A stretch of DNA of 64,000 nt from Betaproteobacteria bacterium. GTDB taxonomy: Bacteria > Pseudomonadota > Gammaproteobacteria > Burkholderiales > Casimicrobiaceae. The position numbers and the translations under genes were made by a program. Numbering within the stretch: the first letter of the stretch is position 1; each line of letters opens with the position of its first letter. This document shows, one piece after another, positions 46,330 to 55,079 of this stretch. Location: NCBI GenBank assembly GCA_027492485.1, contig JAPUER010000009.1:51508-115507 (forward strand). The letters run 5' to 3'. The notes under the pieces were generated by a model. It saw nothing but the letters and a program-made list of their open reading frames with translations, ran no database searches and was not told where the DNA came from.

Positions 46330-47111
46330 GGCTTGAACACGCCTTCGATCTGATAGTGGCCGGCCGGATGCACCAGCCGCGCCTGCGTGATCGGCACGCC
46401 GCGGTTGCTGGTGCGGCGGGCGACGATCAGGCAGGGGTCGCTCGTCTTCAGACCCAGCAGTTTTGCCTCGCGTGCGCTCGGCAGCCCGGCCTGCACCGAA
46501 AAGTGCGCCTCCCACAACGGCGCCACGTCGAGCAGGTAATGCGTTGGCGTCACCTGCGTGAAATCGACCGACAGGTAGTCCGGCGCGCATTGCGGATTGA
46601 CGTAGCGATCCTCGCACTGCAGCGCGACGCCGTTCTCGTAGTGCACGATGAGCGTGTGGAACACGCGCGCGCCCACCGCGACACCCAGCCGTTGCGCCGC
46701 CTGGGCGCCCGCCTGCTCCTCGCGCGCCAAATGCACGGTGGCGTGATGCCTGTGTTCGCGGGCGACGATCTCGTCGTGAATGTCGCGAATCGTGAGCGAA
46801 GACGATACGCGGTGCAACTGCGCGGCGAAGGTGCCGACGCCCTGCACGCGATCGACCAGACCTTCCGTTTGCAGCTCGCGCAGCGCGCGGTTGACCGTCA
46901 TGCGGCTGACGCCGAAGTGCTGCACCAGATCGGCCTCGGACGGCATCAGCGCGCCCGGCGTCCATTCGCCGGCAGCCAGACGCGATTTCAGGTACTGCTT
47001 CACCTGCTCGAACGGCGCCGGCGCGCTGGCCCTGTGCGAGACCTGCCCTGTCGTCGCCGGCCTGGCCGTCCTTGCCGCCCGTGTTGTCCTGGCCCGTGGC
47101 ACCGTTTTCAT
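46326..47111 (-). CDS. hutC: histidine utilisation repressor HutC (GntR family)
   Basis: A 261-residue repressor. After a basic leader of about 33 residues, a GntR winged helix (PFEQVKQYLKSRLAAGEW; PSEADLVQHFGVSRMTVNRAL) is followed by a UTRA ligand domain (about 110-255), which binds urocanate in known HutC proteins. It heads the leftward hutCDIGF operon and is divergent from hutU across its own operator. Confidence 0.94.
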   Translation of the reverse strand: MKTVPRARTTRAARTARPATTGQVSHRASAPAPFEQVKQYLKSRLAAGEWTPGALMPSEADLVQHFGVSRMTVNRALRELQTEGLVDRVQGVGTFAAQLHRVSSSLTIRDIHDEIVAREHRHHATVHLAREEQAGAQAAQRLGVAVGARVFHTLIVHYENGVALQCEDRYVNPQCAPDYLSVDFTQVTPTHYLLDVAPLWEAHFSVQAGLPSAREAKLLGLKTSDPCLIVARRTSNRGVPITQARLVHPAGHYQIEGVFKP

Positions 47112-47140
47112 GCCGCAATGCTAACGCAGGTTTTCCCGGC

Positions 47141-47169
47141 TTGCACAAACTTGTCTAGACAAGTATAGT
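47141..47169 (+). promoter_or_regulatory. hutU promoter with HutC operator in the spacer
   Basis: -35 TTGCAC (47141-47146), a 17-bp spacer and -10 TATAGT (47164-47169). The perfect 16-bp palindrome ACTTGTCTAGACAAGT (47149-47164) fills the spacer and touches the -10, so repressor binding would block polymerase. CTTGTNTANACAAG is the form of known HutC sites. The same site lies 38 bp upstream of the hutC start, so both directions are probably repressed. Confidence 0.85.
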
Positions 47170-47234
47170 TCGCCAACTTTTCCGGGCCCGGCCGACGCCG
47201 CGGCAACGATCCATCACCCCCAGGGAGCACAGCC

Positions 47235-48938
47235 ATGACGCACCCCAATCACCCACCCGTCCATGCGCTGCCGCGCACTGTGCGCGCGCCGCGCGGTTCG
47301 ACGCTGACCTGCAGGAACTGGCTCATCGAGGCCGCCTACCGCATGGTGCAGAACAACCTCGACCCCGAAGTCGCCGAGAACCCCGATGCGCTGGTCGTCT
47401 ATGGCGGCATCGGCAAGGCGGCGCGCAACTGGGATTGCTTCGAAGCGATCCTGAAATCGCTGCGCGAACTCAATGAAGACGAGTCGCTGCTGATCCAGTC
47501 GGGCAAACCGGTCGGCGTGTTCAAGACACATCCCGATGCGCCGCGCGTGCTGCTCGCCAATTCGAATCTGGTGCCGAAGTGGGCCACCTGGGAGCACTTC
47601 AACGAACTCGACCGCAAGGGCCTGATGATGTACGGCCAGATGACGGCGGGATCGTGGATCTATATCGGCAGTCAGGGCATCGTGCAGGGCACCTACGAAA
47701 CCTTCGTCGAAGCCGGCCGCCAGCACTTTGGCGGCAGTCTCGCGGGCAAGTGGATTTTGACCGCGGGTCTGGGCGGCATGGGCGGCGCGCAACCGTTGGC
47801 GGCGACCTTCGCCGGCGCCTGCTCGCTCAACATCGAATGCCAGCAGTCGCGCATCGACTTCCGTCTGAAGACGCGCTACCTGGACGAACAGGCGCACGAC
47901 CTCAACGATGCACTCGCCCGCCTCGCGAAGTACACGGCGGAGAAACGCGCCGTGTCGATCGGCCTGCTCGGCAACGCCGCCGAGTTGCTGCCGGAGATCG
48001 CGCGTCGCGCCCGGGCCGGCGGCCTGCAGCCCGATCTGGTGACCGACCAGACGTCGGCGCACGACCTGATCAACGGCTATCTGCCCGCCGGCTGGACCTT
48101 GCAGCAGTGGCAGGATGCGCGTGTCGATCCAGCGCAGCACGCCGCTCTGCGCGACGCGGCGGCGGCGTCCTGCGCGGTGCACGTGCAGGCGATGCTCGAT
48201 TTCGCGGCGATGGGCATCCCGACCGTGGACTACGGCAACAACATCCGTCAGGTTGCCTACGATCATGGCGTCAAAAACGCGTTCGACTTTCCGGGCTTCG
48301 TGCCGGCCTATATCCGGCCGCTGTTCTGCCGCGGCAAAGGTCCGTTCCGCTGGGTCGCGCTGTCGGGCGATCCCGAAGACATCGCGAAGACCGATGCCAA
48401 GATGAAGGAACTGTTCCCCGAGGACAAGCATCTGCACCGCTGGCTCGACATGGCCGGCGAGCGCATCGCGTTCCAGGGCTTGCCGGCACGCATTTGCTGG
48501 ATCGGCCTCGGTGAGCGTCACCGTGCCGGCCTTGCCTTCAACGAAATGGTCAAGCGCGGCGAACTGAAGGCGCCGATCGTGATCGGTCGCGATCATCTCG
48601 ACTCGGGCTCGGTCGCCTCACCCAATCGCGAAACCGAAGCGATGATGGACGGCAGCGACGCGGTGTCGGACTGGCCGCTGCTCAATGCCCTGCTCAACAC
48701 GGCCGGTGGTGCAACCTGGGTGTCGTTGCACCACGGCGGCGGCGTCGGCATGGGCTACTCGCAGCACTCGGGCGTGGTGATCGTTTGCGATGGCAGCGAC
48801 GCCGCAGCAAAGCGCATTGAGCGCGTGCTCTGGAACGATCCGGCGACCGGCGTCATGCGCCATGCCGACGCCGGCTACGACATCGCGAAGCAATGCGCCC
48901 GCGAATGGGAACTGAAACTGCCGATGCTATCGGCGTAA
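47235..48938 (+). CDS. hutU: urocanate hydratase HutU
   Basis: A 567-residue urocanase converting urocanate to 4-imidazolone-5-propanoate with tightly bound NAD+. Landmarks: [55 protein letters not shown], the NAD site [15 protein letters not shown], and [13 protein letters not shown] near the active-site region. The length is right for the family. First gene of the rightward hut transcript, downstream of the HutC operator. Confidence 0.97.
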   Translation: MTHPNHPPVHALPRTVRAPRGSTLTCRNWLIEAAYRMVQNNLDPEVAENPDALVVYGGIGKAARNWDCFEAILKSLRELNEDESLLIQSGKPVGVFKTHPDAPRVLLANSNLVPKWATWEHFNELDRKGLMMYGQMTAGSWIYIGSQGIVQGTYETFVEAGRQHFGGSLAGKWILTAGLGGMGGAQPLAATFAGACSLNIECQQSRIDFRLKTRYLDEQAHDLNDALARLAKYTAEKRAVSIGLLGNAAELLPEIARRARAGGLQPDLVTDQTSAHDLINGYLPAGWTLQQWQDARVDPAQHAALRDAAAASCAVHVQAMLDFAAMGIPTVDYGNNIRQVAYDHGVKNAFDFPGFVPAYIRPLFCRGKGPFRWVALSGDPEDIAKTDAKMKELFPEDKHLHRWLDMAGERIAFQGLPARICWIGLGERHRAGLAFNEMVKRGELKAPIVIGRDHLDSGSVASPNRETEAMMDGSDAVSDWPLLNALLNTAGGATWVSLHHGGGVGMGYSQHSGVVIVCDGSDAAAKRIERVLWNDPATGVMRHADAGYDIAKQCAREWELKLPMLSA

Positions 48939-48962
48939 CGCGGTGCGGACAGCGGAAATTAC

Positions 48963-50531
48963 GTGAGCAAACCCTTTCTCCTCAATGTCGGCGCGCTGGC
49001 GCTCGACGACCTGCAAACGCTGCACACCGGCGGCGTCGCCCTGACGCTGCCAACGTCCGCCCGTGAGGCGATTCGCCAGAGCCATGCCGTTGTCGCCGCG
49101 GCGGCGGCGGGCGATGCGCCGGTGTACGGCGTCAATACCGGCTTTGGCAAACTCGCCAATCAGCGCATCGGCGCGGCCGATCTCGATACCTTGCAACTGA
49201 ACCTGATCCGTTCGCACTCGGTCGGCGTCGGCGAACCGCTGGCGCCGCCGGTCGTGCGCCTGATGCTCGCGCTCAAGGCGGCCAGCCTGGCGCGCGGCTT
49301 CTCCGGTGTGCGTGAGGTGGTGGTCGACACCCTGCTCGCCGTTTACAACGCCGGGCTGGTGCCCTATGTGCCCAGTCAGGGTTCGGTCGGCGCCTCCGGC
49401 GATCTGGCGCCGCTGTCGCATATGACGCTGGCGCTGCTCGGCGAGGGCGAGATGCTCGACGACGGGCGCCAGGTGCCAGCCGCCGAAGCGCTTGCCAAAG
49501 CCGGCATTGCGCCGCTGCATCTGGCCGCCAAGGAAGGCCTCGCGCTGATCAACGGCACCCAGACCTCCACCGCGCTGGCGCTGCACGCGCTGTTGACCTT
49601 CGAGCCGGTGCTCGAATCCGCGCTGGTCGTCGGCGCCCTCACGGTCGACGCGGCACGCGGCAGCGACGGCCCGTTCGATCCGCGCATCCATGCGGTGCGC
49701 GGCCAGCCGGGCCAGATCGACGTCGCCCGCTACTACCGGGCACTGCTCGCCGGCAGCGAGATCCGCCATTCGCATCAAGAGAACGACGACCGCGTACAGG
49801 ACCCGTATTGCCTGCGCTGCCAGCCGCAGGTCATCGGCGCTTGCCTCGATCAACTGCGTCACGCGGCACTGGTGTTGTTGCGCGAAGCAAACGCCGTGAC
49901 CGATAACCCGCTGGTGTTCGGCGATACGCAGCAGATGATTTCCGGCGGCAACTTCCACGCCGAGCCGGTGGCGCTCGCCTGCGACGCGATGGCGGTGGCG
50001 ATTGCCGAAGTCGGCGCCATCGCCGAGCGGCGCATCGCGATGCTGATCGACACCGGTGTCTCGCGCCTGCCGCCCTTCCTGACGGCGGATGCGGGGCTCA
50101 ATTCCGGTTTCATGATCGCGCATGTGACGGCGGCCTCGCTGGCCAGCGAAAACAAGTCGCTGGCGCATCCGGCCAGCGTCGACAGCCTGCCGACCTCGGC
50201 CAATCAGGAGGATCACGTCTCGATGGCGACCTTTGCGGCGCGTCGCCTGCAGGCGATGATTGCCAACACCGCGCACATCCTGGGCATTGAGTTGCTGGCC
50301 GCCGCGCAGGGCATCGAGTTCCTGCGCCCGCTGCGGTCGTCCGCCGCGCTCGAGGAGGCACACGGATTGCTACGTGCACAATGCAAGTCCATCGAACGGG
50401 ATCGCTATCTGGCGCCGGAGATCGAACGTGCGACACTGCTGGTACGCAACGGCGCGCTGTCTGCCGTGTTTCGCGCACTGCCCGCGCTGGACGCCGGCGG
50501 CGGGCTGCCGGCACTGTGGATTGCCGTCTGA
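48963..50531 (+). CDS. hutH: histidine ammonia-lyase HutH
   Basis: A 522-residue lyase making urocanate from histidine. The MIO prosthetic group forms from the ASG triad in [20 protein letters not shown]. Also seen: [24 protein letters not shown] and [26 protein letters not shown]. The start is the GTG at 48963, 24 bp after hutU. Confidence 0.97.
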   Translation: MSKPFLLNVGALALDDLQTLHTGGVALTLPTSAREAIRQSHAVVAAAAAGDAPVYGVNTGFGKLANQRIGAADLDTLQLNLIRSHSVGVGEPLAPPVVRLMLALKAASLARGFSGVREVVVDTLLAVYNAGLVPYVPSQGSVGASGDLAPLSHMTLALLGEGEMLDDGRQVPAAEALAKAGIAPLHLAAKEGLALINGTQTSTALALHALLTFEPVLESALVVGALTVDAARGSDGPFDPRIHAVRGQPGQIDVARYYRALLAGSEIRHSHQENDDRVQDPYCLRCQPQVIGACLDQLRHAALVLLREANAVTDNPLVFGDTQQMISGGNFHAEPVALACDAMAVAIAEVGAIAERRIAMLIDTGVSRLPPFLTADAGLNSGFMIAHVTAASLASENKSLAHPASVDSLPTSANQEDHVSMATFAARRLQAMIANTAHILGIELLAAAQGIEFLRPLRSSAALEEAHGLLRAQCKSIERDRYLAPEIERATLLVRNGALSAVFRALPALDAGGGLPALWIAV

Positions 50532-50573
50532 CCCTCATCTGAACCCGAATGTGAACGCTACGAAAGGAACATC

Positions 50574-51521
50574 GTGAACAAGACTCTCCTCGCCCTCGGC
50601 ATTGCTGCGCTGACCGCCACCTCCGCCTTCGCCCAGGACACCAAGGTTGCCATCGGCATTTCCGGTTGGACCGGCTTTGCGCCGCTGACGCTGGCGAAAG
50701 AAGCGGGCCTGTTCAAGAAGCATGGCCTGGACGTCAGCATCAAGAAGATTCCGCAGAAGGACCGCCATCTCGCGATCGCTTCCGGCGACGTGCAGTGCGC
50801 GGCGACCACCGTCGAAACCTGGGTCGGCTGGAATGCGGCCGGCGTGGCGACGACGCAAATCTTTCAACTCGACAAGAGCTACGGCGCCGACGGCATGGTG
50901 GTGAAACCCGGCATTGCGAAGATCGCCGACCTCAAGGGCAAGACGGTGGCGGCCAGTGCGCCAGGCACCTCGCCCTACTTCGCGCTGGCCTGGATGCTCA
51001 AGAAAAACGGCCTCTCGGTGAAAGACGTGAAGATCGTCAATCTCGAACCGCAGGCCGCTGCCAACGCCATTCTTGCCGGCAATGCCGACATCGACGCGGC
51101 GATGACTTACGAGCCCTATCTCTCCGGCGTGCGCAACGCCCCGGACAAGGGCAAGATCATCGCCACCACGCTCGACTACCCGATGGTGATGGACACCCTT
51201 GGCTGCACGCCGAAATTCCTCGCCGACAATCCGAAGGCGGCGCAGGCGCTCGCCAACGGCTATTTCGATGCGCTCGCGATGATCAAGGCCGACCCGAAGA
51301 AGAGCTTCGAAATCATGGGCGCCGACGTCAAGCAGACCGGTGAAGCGTTCGAGAAGAGCCAGGCGTTCCTGCGCTGGCAGGACAAGGCCGCGAACCAGAA
51401 ATTCTTCGCCGGCGAGCACGCCCAGTTCAGCAAGGAAGCCGCCGATCTGCTGCTTGAAGTAGGCATCATCAAGGCGATCCCGGATCTCTCGAAGCTCGCC
51501 GATACTCGCTTCATCAAATAG
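50574..51521 (+). CDS. ABC transporter substrate-binding protein (SsuA/TauA type)
   Basis: A 315-residue periplasmic binding protein. The signal peptide (LLALGIAALTATSAFA) ends at about residue 20. The body, GISGWTGFAPLTLAKEAGLFKKHGLDV and ASGDVQCAATTVETW, is of the NMT1/SsuA/TauA class. GTG start at 50574 with GGAAC upstream. It follows hutH by 42 bp, so a histidine, urocanate or related ligand is the simplest guess, but this binding-protein class covers many ligands. Confidence 0.83.
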   Translation: MNKTLLALGIAALTATSAFAQDTKVAIGISGWTGFAPLTLAKEAGLFKKHGLDVSIKKIPQKDRHLAIASGDVQCAATTVETWVGWNAAGVATTQIFQLDKSYGADGMVVKPGIAKIADLKGKTVAASAPGTSPYFALAWMLKKNGLSVKDVKIVNLEPQAAANAILAGNADIDAAMTYEPYLSGVRNAPDKGKIIATTLDYPMVMDTLGCTPKFLADNPKAAQALANGYFDALAMIKADPKKSFEIMGADVKQTGEAFEKSQAFLRWQDKAANQKFFAGEHAQFSKEAADLLLEVGIIKAIPDLSKLADTRFIK

Positions 51522-51547
51522 TCCTCCGTTCTGTCATTCCCGCCCCC

Positions 51548-51760
51548 GCCTTCGCGGGGGTAGACCTTCGGGCGGGAATCCAGACCGACTGTCGCCGTAT
51601 AGACAAATACAACTCGATGCTTCGCATGGGCTCACGTGCTGGATTCCCGCCTTCGCGGGGGTAGACCTTCGGGCGGGAATCCAGACCGACTGTCGCCGTA
51701 TAGACAAATACAACTCGATGCTTCGCATGGGCTCACGTGCTGGATTCCCGCCTTCGCGGG
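51548..51760. repeat. 101-bp tandem duplication
   Basis: Units begin at 51548 and 51649, with a third partial start at 51750: a period of 101 bp and two full copies that look identical. Each unit starts GCCTTCGCGGGGGTAGACC and includes GGCGGGAATCCAGACCGACT and the end GTGCTGGATTCCC. The G/C edges are the common intergenic repeat also seen at 30.46 kb. It sits inside the transporter operon, between the binding-protein and permease genes. Confidence 0.9.
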
Positions 51761-51773
51761 AACGACGAACAAA

Positions 51774-52553
51774 ATGAAACCGCTGACCCCTGTCTCGCCG
51801 TCTGCACGCATCGCGCTCGGCATTGCCTTCTTCGTGCTGTTCGTTGCGGTGTGGGCAGCTGCGACGCTGGGCGGCTTCGTATCGAAGACGTTTCTGGCCG
51901 ACCCGATCACGATGGTCAGGAGCGGCTACACGCTGCTCACCGAGATGGGATTCGGCAAAGACATCGGCATGACCGTCTGGCGCGTACTGGGCGGCTTTCT
52001 GATCGCCACCGTGCTGGCGCTGCCGCTCGGCGTGATGATGGGAGCCTACAAGCCGATTGAGGCCTTCTTCGAGCCCTTCGTCTCCTTCGCGCGCTACCTG
52101 CCGGCATCGGCCTTCATCCCGCTGCTGATCCTGTGGGCCGGTATCGGCGAGGCGCAGAAACTCGCGGTGATCTTCATCGGCTCGTTCTTCCAGCTGGTGC
52201 TGATGATCGCGGTGGCCGTCGGCAACACGCGGCGCGACCTCGTGGAAGCCGCCTACACGCTGGGCGCCACCGATTCCAGCCTGGTCAGGCGCGTGCTCAT
52301 TCCCGGCGCCGCGCCCGAGATCGCCGAGATCCTGCGCATGGTGCTCGGCTGGGCCTGGACCTATGTCATCGTGGCCGAACTGATCGGCGCCTCGAGCGGC
52401 ATCGGCCACATGATTACCGACAGCCAGGCGCTGCTGGCAACCGACCAGATCATCTTCGGCATCATCGTCATCGGCCTCATCGGACTGGCGAGCGATCTGC
52501 TGTTCAAGACCGTCAACCGCAAGGCCTTTCCGTGGGCCGCGCTCGGCAAGTAA
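51774..52553 (+). CDS. ABC transporter permease (SsuC/TauC type)
   Basis: A 259-residue inner-membrane permease with six hydrophobic segments; the EAA-like loop is EAAYTLGATDSSLVRRVLIP. Also FEPFVSFARYLPASAFIPLLILW, typical for SsuC/NtrB permeases. The ATG at 51774 is 14 bp after the tandem repeat. Partner of the binding protein upstream and the ATPase 11 bp downstream. Confidence 0.9.
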   Translation: MKPLTPVSPSARIALGIAFFVLFVAVWAAATLGGFVSKTFLADPITMVRSGYTLLTEMGFGKDIGMTVWRVLGGFLIATVLALPLGVMMGAYKPIEAFFEPFVSFARYLPASAFIPLLILWAGIGEAQKLAVIFIGSFFQLVLMIAVAVGNTRRDLVEAAYTLGATDSSLVRRVLIPGAAPEIAEILRMVLGWAWTYVIVAELIGASSGIGHMITDSQALLATDQIIFGIIVIGLIGLASDLLFKTVNRKAFPWAALGK

Positions 52554-52564
52554 CGGTGGCCACG

Positions 52565-53353
52565 ATGGGCAACATCCTCACCGTACGCGGCGTCTCGCGC
52601 ACCTTCGAGGTCGCCGGCCGCGCGCCCACCGTCGCGCTGCAGGCGACCGATCTCGATGTCGGCGAAAACGACTTCATCACCATCCTCGGCCCCTCCGGCT
52701 GCGGCAAGAGCACGCTGCTGCGCATCGTCGCCGGGCTCGACCGGCAATCCTCGGGCGAGGTGTTGCTCGACGGCCGGCGCATCGTCGGCCCCGGTGCCGA
52801 CCGCGGCATGGTGTTTCAGAGCTACACGCTGTTTCCGTGGCTGACCGTGCTGCAAAACGTTTGCTTCGGCCTGCGCGAGCGCAACCTGCCGCGCGCCGAA
52901 CAGCTCGAAATTGCCAATGCCTTCGTCGAGAAGGTCGGCCTGCGCGGCTTCGAAAGCCACTATCCGAAGCAGCTCTCGGGCGGCATGCAGCAGCGCACCG
53001 CGCTGGCGCGCGCGCTCGCCAACAACCCGCGCATGCTGCTGATGGACGAACCCTTCGGCGCGCTCGACCATCAGACGCGCGAACTGATGCAGGAGCTGCT
53101 GCTCGGCATCTGGGAAAAGGAACAGAAGACGGTGCTGTTCGTGACCCACGACATCGACGAGGCGGTGTTCATGGGCAGCCGCGTCGTCGTGATGAGTGCC
53201 CGACCCGGTCGCATCAAGCTGGACCGCCCGGTGCCAATGGCGCACCCGCGGCACTATTCGGTCAAGACGACGACGGCGTTCGCCGAACTGAAGGCAGAGC
53301 TGACCGAGCAGGTACGCGCCGAGGTAATCGCCAGCCAGAACGCGGTCGCCTGA
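52565..53353 (+). CDS. ABC transporter ATP-binding protein (SsuB/TauB type)
   Basis: A 262-residue ATPase: Walker A GPSGCGKSTLLRIVAG, Q-loop MVFQSYTLFPWLTV, signature LSGGMQQRTALARAL, Walker B MLLMDEPFGALD and H-loop FVTHDIDEAVFM. A GTG at 52556 would add three residues. Last gene of the hutUH-transporter run; the next gene is convergent. Confidence 0.92.
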   Translation: MGNILTVRGVSRTFEVAGRAPTVALQATDLDVGENDFITILGPSGCGKSTLLRIVAGLDRQSSGEVLLDGRRIVGPGADRGMVFQSYTLFPWLTVLQNVCFGLRERNLPRAEQLEIANAFVEKVGLRGFESHYPKQLSGGMQQRTALARALANNPRMLLMDEPFGALDHQTRELMQELLLGIWEKEQKTVLFVTHDIDEAVFMGSRVVVMSARPGRIKLDRPVPMAHPRHYSVKTTTAFAELKAELTEQVRAEVIASQNAVA

Positions 53354-53370
53354 ATCGCCGCCGGTGGCGA

Positions 53371-54567
53371 TCAGTCCGCCCGCGCGTCGCGCAGTTCACG
53401 GCGGTCGCGCAGCACCGCCGATACCGCCGCCATGCCGGTCGCTACGAAATGCGGGTGATACTGGCGAAGCTCGTCTCCACTCGCCGGCCGCCCCGTCCAG
53501 AAGCCCTGGATCAGGTCGAAGTTCATCTGCGCGCAGCAGGCCGCCTCGTCGCGCGTCTCCACCCCTTCGGCCAGCGCCGTCGAGCCGACGTCATGCACGA
53601 TGTTGACCAGTTGCGCGACCAATTGCTGCTTTTTCGCGCTGGCGCGGTCGAGGCCGCGAATCAGTCCCATGTCGAACTTGACGAAATGCGGTGGCACTTC
53701 GGCCAGCTCCAGAAGCCGCGCCTGACCGGCACCGAAATCGTCATAGGCGAACTGCACACCGTAACCGGCGAGGCGATCCGCCATCGCGCGCACGTCGTCG
53801 ATCTGCGTCACTGCGCTTTCGTGCACCTCGACCACCAGACGCGCGGTCGGCAGCATCGCCCGCAACAGCGCGATGGAGCGGTAGAACGCCTCCTGAAACA
53901 TCTCCTTCGGGTGCGCATTGACGAACAATGTCGCCTCCGGCGCCAGCGAGGCCGCCGCGGTGAGCCCGGCCCAGCGGAAAGCCTCGCTCAGCTCCACCTC
54001 CTTGCCCAGCCGCATCGCGAGGCCGAACAGGCCCATCGGCGACTGCGGCAAGCCGTCGGCCTGACCGCGCCCGAGCACCTCGAAGGCGCGCAGCCGCCCG
54101 TCGGTCACGCGCACGATCGGTTGCAGCGCCGCGGCGACGTTGCGCGCCTGCAGCATCTGGGTGAATGCCCGTTCCTCGACCAGAAAATGCTCGCTCAGCG
54201 CCGGGCTGCGCCCCACGATCACCGTCTTCAAATCCTCGGCCGGCGCCACCAGCGGGAGCAGCCGCTCGTCGATGCGGCGCAGGCGATATTCGGTCACCCC
54301 GAAGTGCAGCACGTCGCCGTCGTGGATCAATGCCGAGCCGTGGATCGGCGCGCGGTTGACGAAGGTGCCGTTGCCGCTATTGAGGTCGGTCAGCCGCAAC
54401 AGTCCGCCGATGTCCTGCTCGATGCGGGCATGCTGGCGCGAGGTTTCGGCCGACGCGATGGCCAGGTCGCAGGACGCATCGCGTCCGACCACGAACGGAA
54501 ACCGCGTCATCGGCAGCATTGTGCTGTCGCCGTTCGCGGTCACGCCTTCGAGACACCAGCCGTCCAT
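53371..54567 (-). CDS. FHA-EAL protein (putative cyclic-di-GMP phosphodiesterase)
   Basis: A 398-residue cytoplasmic protein. An FHA domain (about 25-95: VVGRDASCDLAIAS, SRQHARIE, NSGNGTFVNRAPI) would bind a phosphothreonine partner. Residues 135-390 form an EAL domain: FEVLGRG (E-x-L-x-R), FVNAHPKEMF, VVEVHES, YDDFGAG, VKFD, LAEGVET and QGFWTGRP. The metal-binding residues appear intact, so activity is plausible. No GGDEF or membrane segment. Neighbours give no clue to the input. Confidence 0.87.
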   Translation of the reverse strand: MDGWCLEGVTANGDSTMLPMTRFPFVVGRDASCDLAIASAETSRQHARIEQDIGGLLRLTDLNSGNGTFVNRAPIHGSALIHDGDVLHFGVTEYRLRRIDERLLPLVAPAEDLKTVIVGRSPALSEHFLVEERAFTQMLQARNVAAALQPIVRVTDGRLRAFEVLGRGQADGLPQSPMGLFGLAMRLGKEVELSEAFRWAGLTAAASLAPEATLFVNAHPKEMFQEAFYRSIALLRAMLPTARLVVEVHESAVTQIDDVRAMADRLAGYGVQFAYDDFGAGQARLLELAEVPPHFVKFDMGLIRGLDRASAKKQQLVAQLVNIVHDVGSTALAEGVETRDEAACCAQMNFDLIQGFWTGRPASGDELRQYHPHFVATGMAAVSAVLRDRRELRDARAD

Positions 54568-54678
54568 CCTGTCGCCCCCGGGTCATGCGTCGGGGCGGCG
54601 CGACCGCCGCCCGTCACCATTGTAGGAACGCGCTAACGCCGGAGACTGCGCCATCGCATTCGGCGCCGACACTTATAC

Positions 54679-54793
54679 AGCTTTTGGCGAAGAACCCAAT
54701 AACAATTGGCCAGAATCCACAAATTTTATAAAGTCGACTTCAATAGATTCGAGCCTCTGTTCCCCATAGAAAAGCCGTTCTACGCGTAAAGCT
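54679..54793. repeat. dispersed 115-bp palindromic element, copy 6
   Basis: Left AGCTTTTGGCGAAG, right CGCGTAAAGCT, centre AAGTCGACTT with GTCGAC at 54733-54738 (midpoint 54736). It lies in the 510-bp gap between the FHA-EAL gene and the second giant gene. The rest of that gap has only the hairpin below. Confidence 0.82.
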
Positions 54794-54885
54794 GTTGCGA
54801 ATGAGCGCCGCCGCAAGCAGGGCATCGCTCGATCCAAGCGGGAACGGGAACCCATACCGGTACGGTTCGCGCAACCAAGCTGCAG

Positions 54886-54903
54886 GCGCGGGCTTGCCCG
54901 CGC
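54886..54903. other. 8-bp G/C hairpin, REP-like
   Basis: GCGCGGGC, TT, GCCCGCGC, about 180 bp past the end of the second giant gene (minus strand). No T-run follows on either strand. It could end that transcript or be a REP-like unit. Confidence 0.4.
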
Positions 54904-55079
54904 TCGCCCGGGTCATCAAGCGCAGTCGCGCGAGCGCCGGCAGACTGCCGATGCTCACCGCGCAGTTTTTTCCACTGCCATGCGACGGATCGGAAATATC
55001 ATCGCCCCGCAATATCGAGAATCAAGTTCGGTGACACCCGATCAACAATCCGGCGCTGAAAAGTTCGCACGCGGCGCAA

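Noticed and set aside
51548-51760. Tandem 101-bp units considered as a CRISPR array
   Set aside because: The whole 101-bp unit repeats, without short constant repeats and variable spacers, and no cas gene is present.
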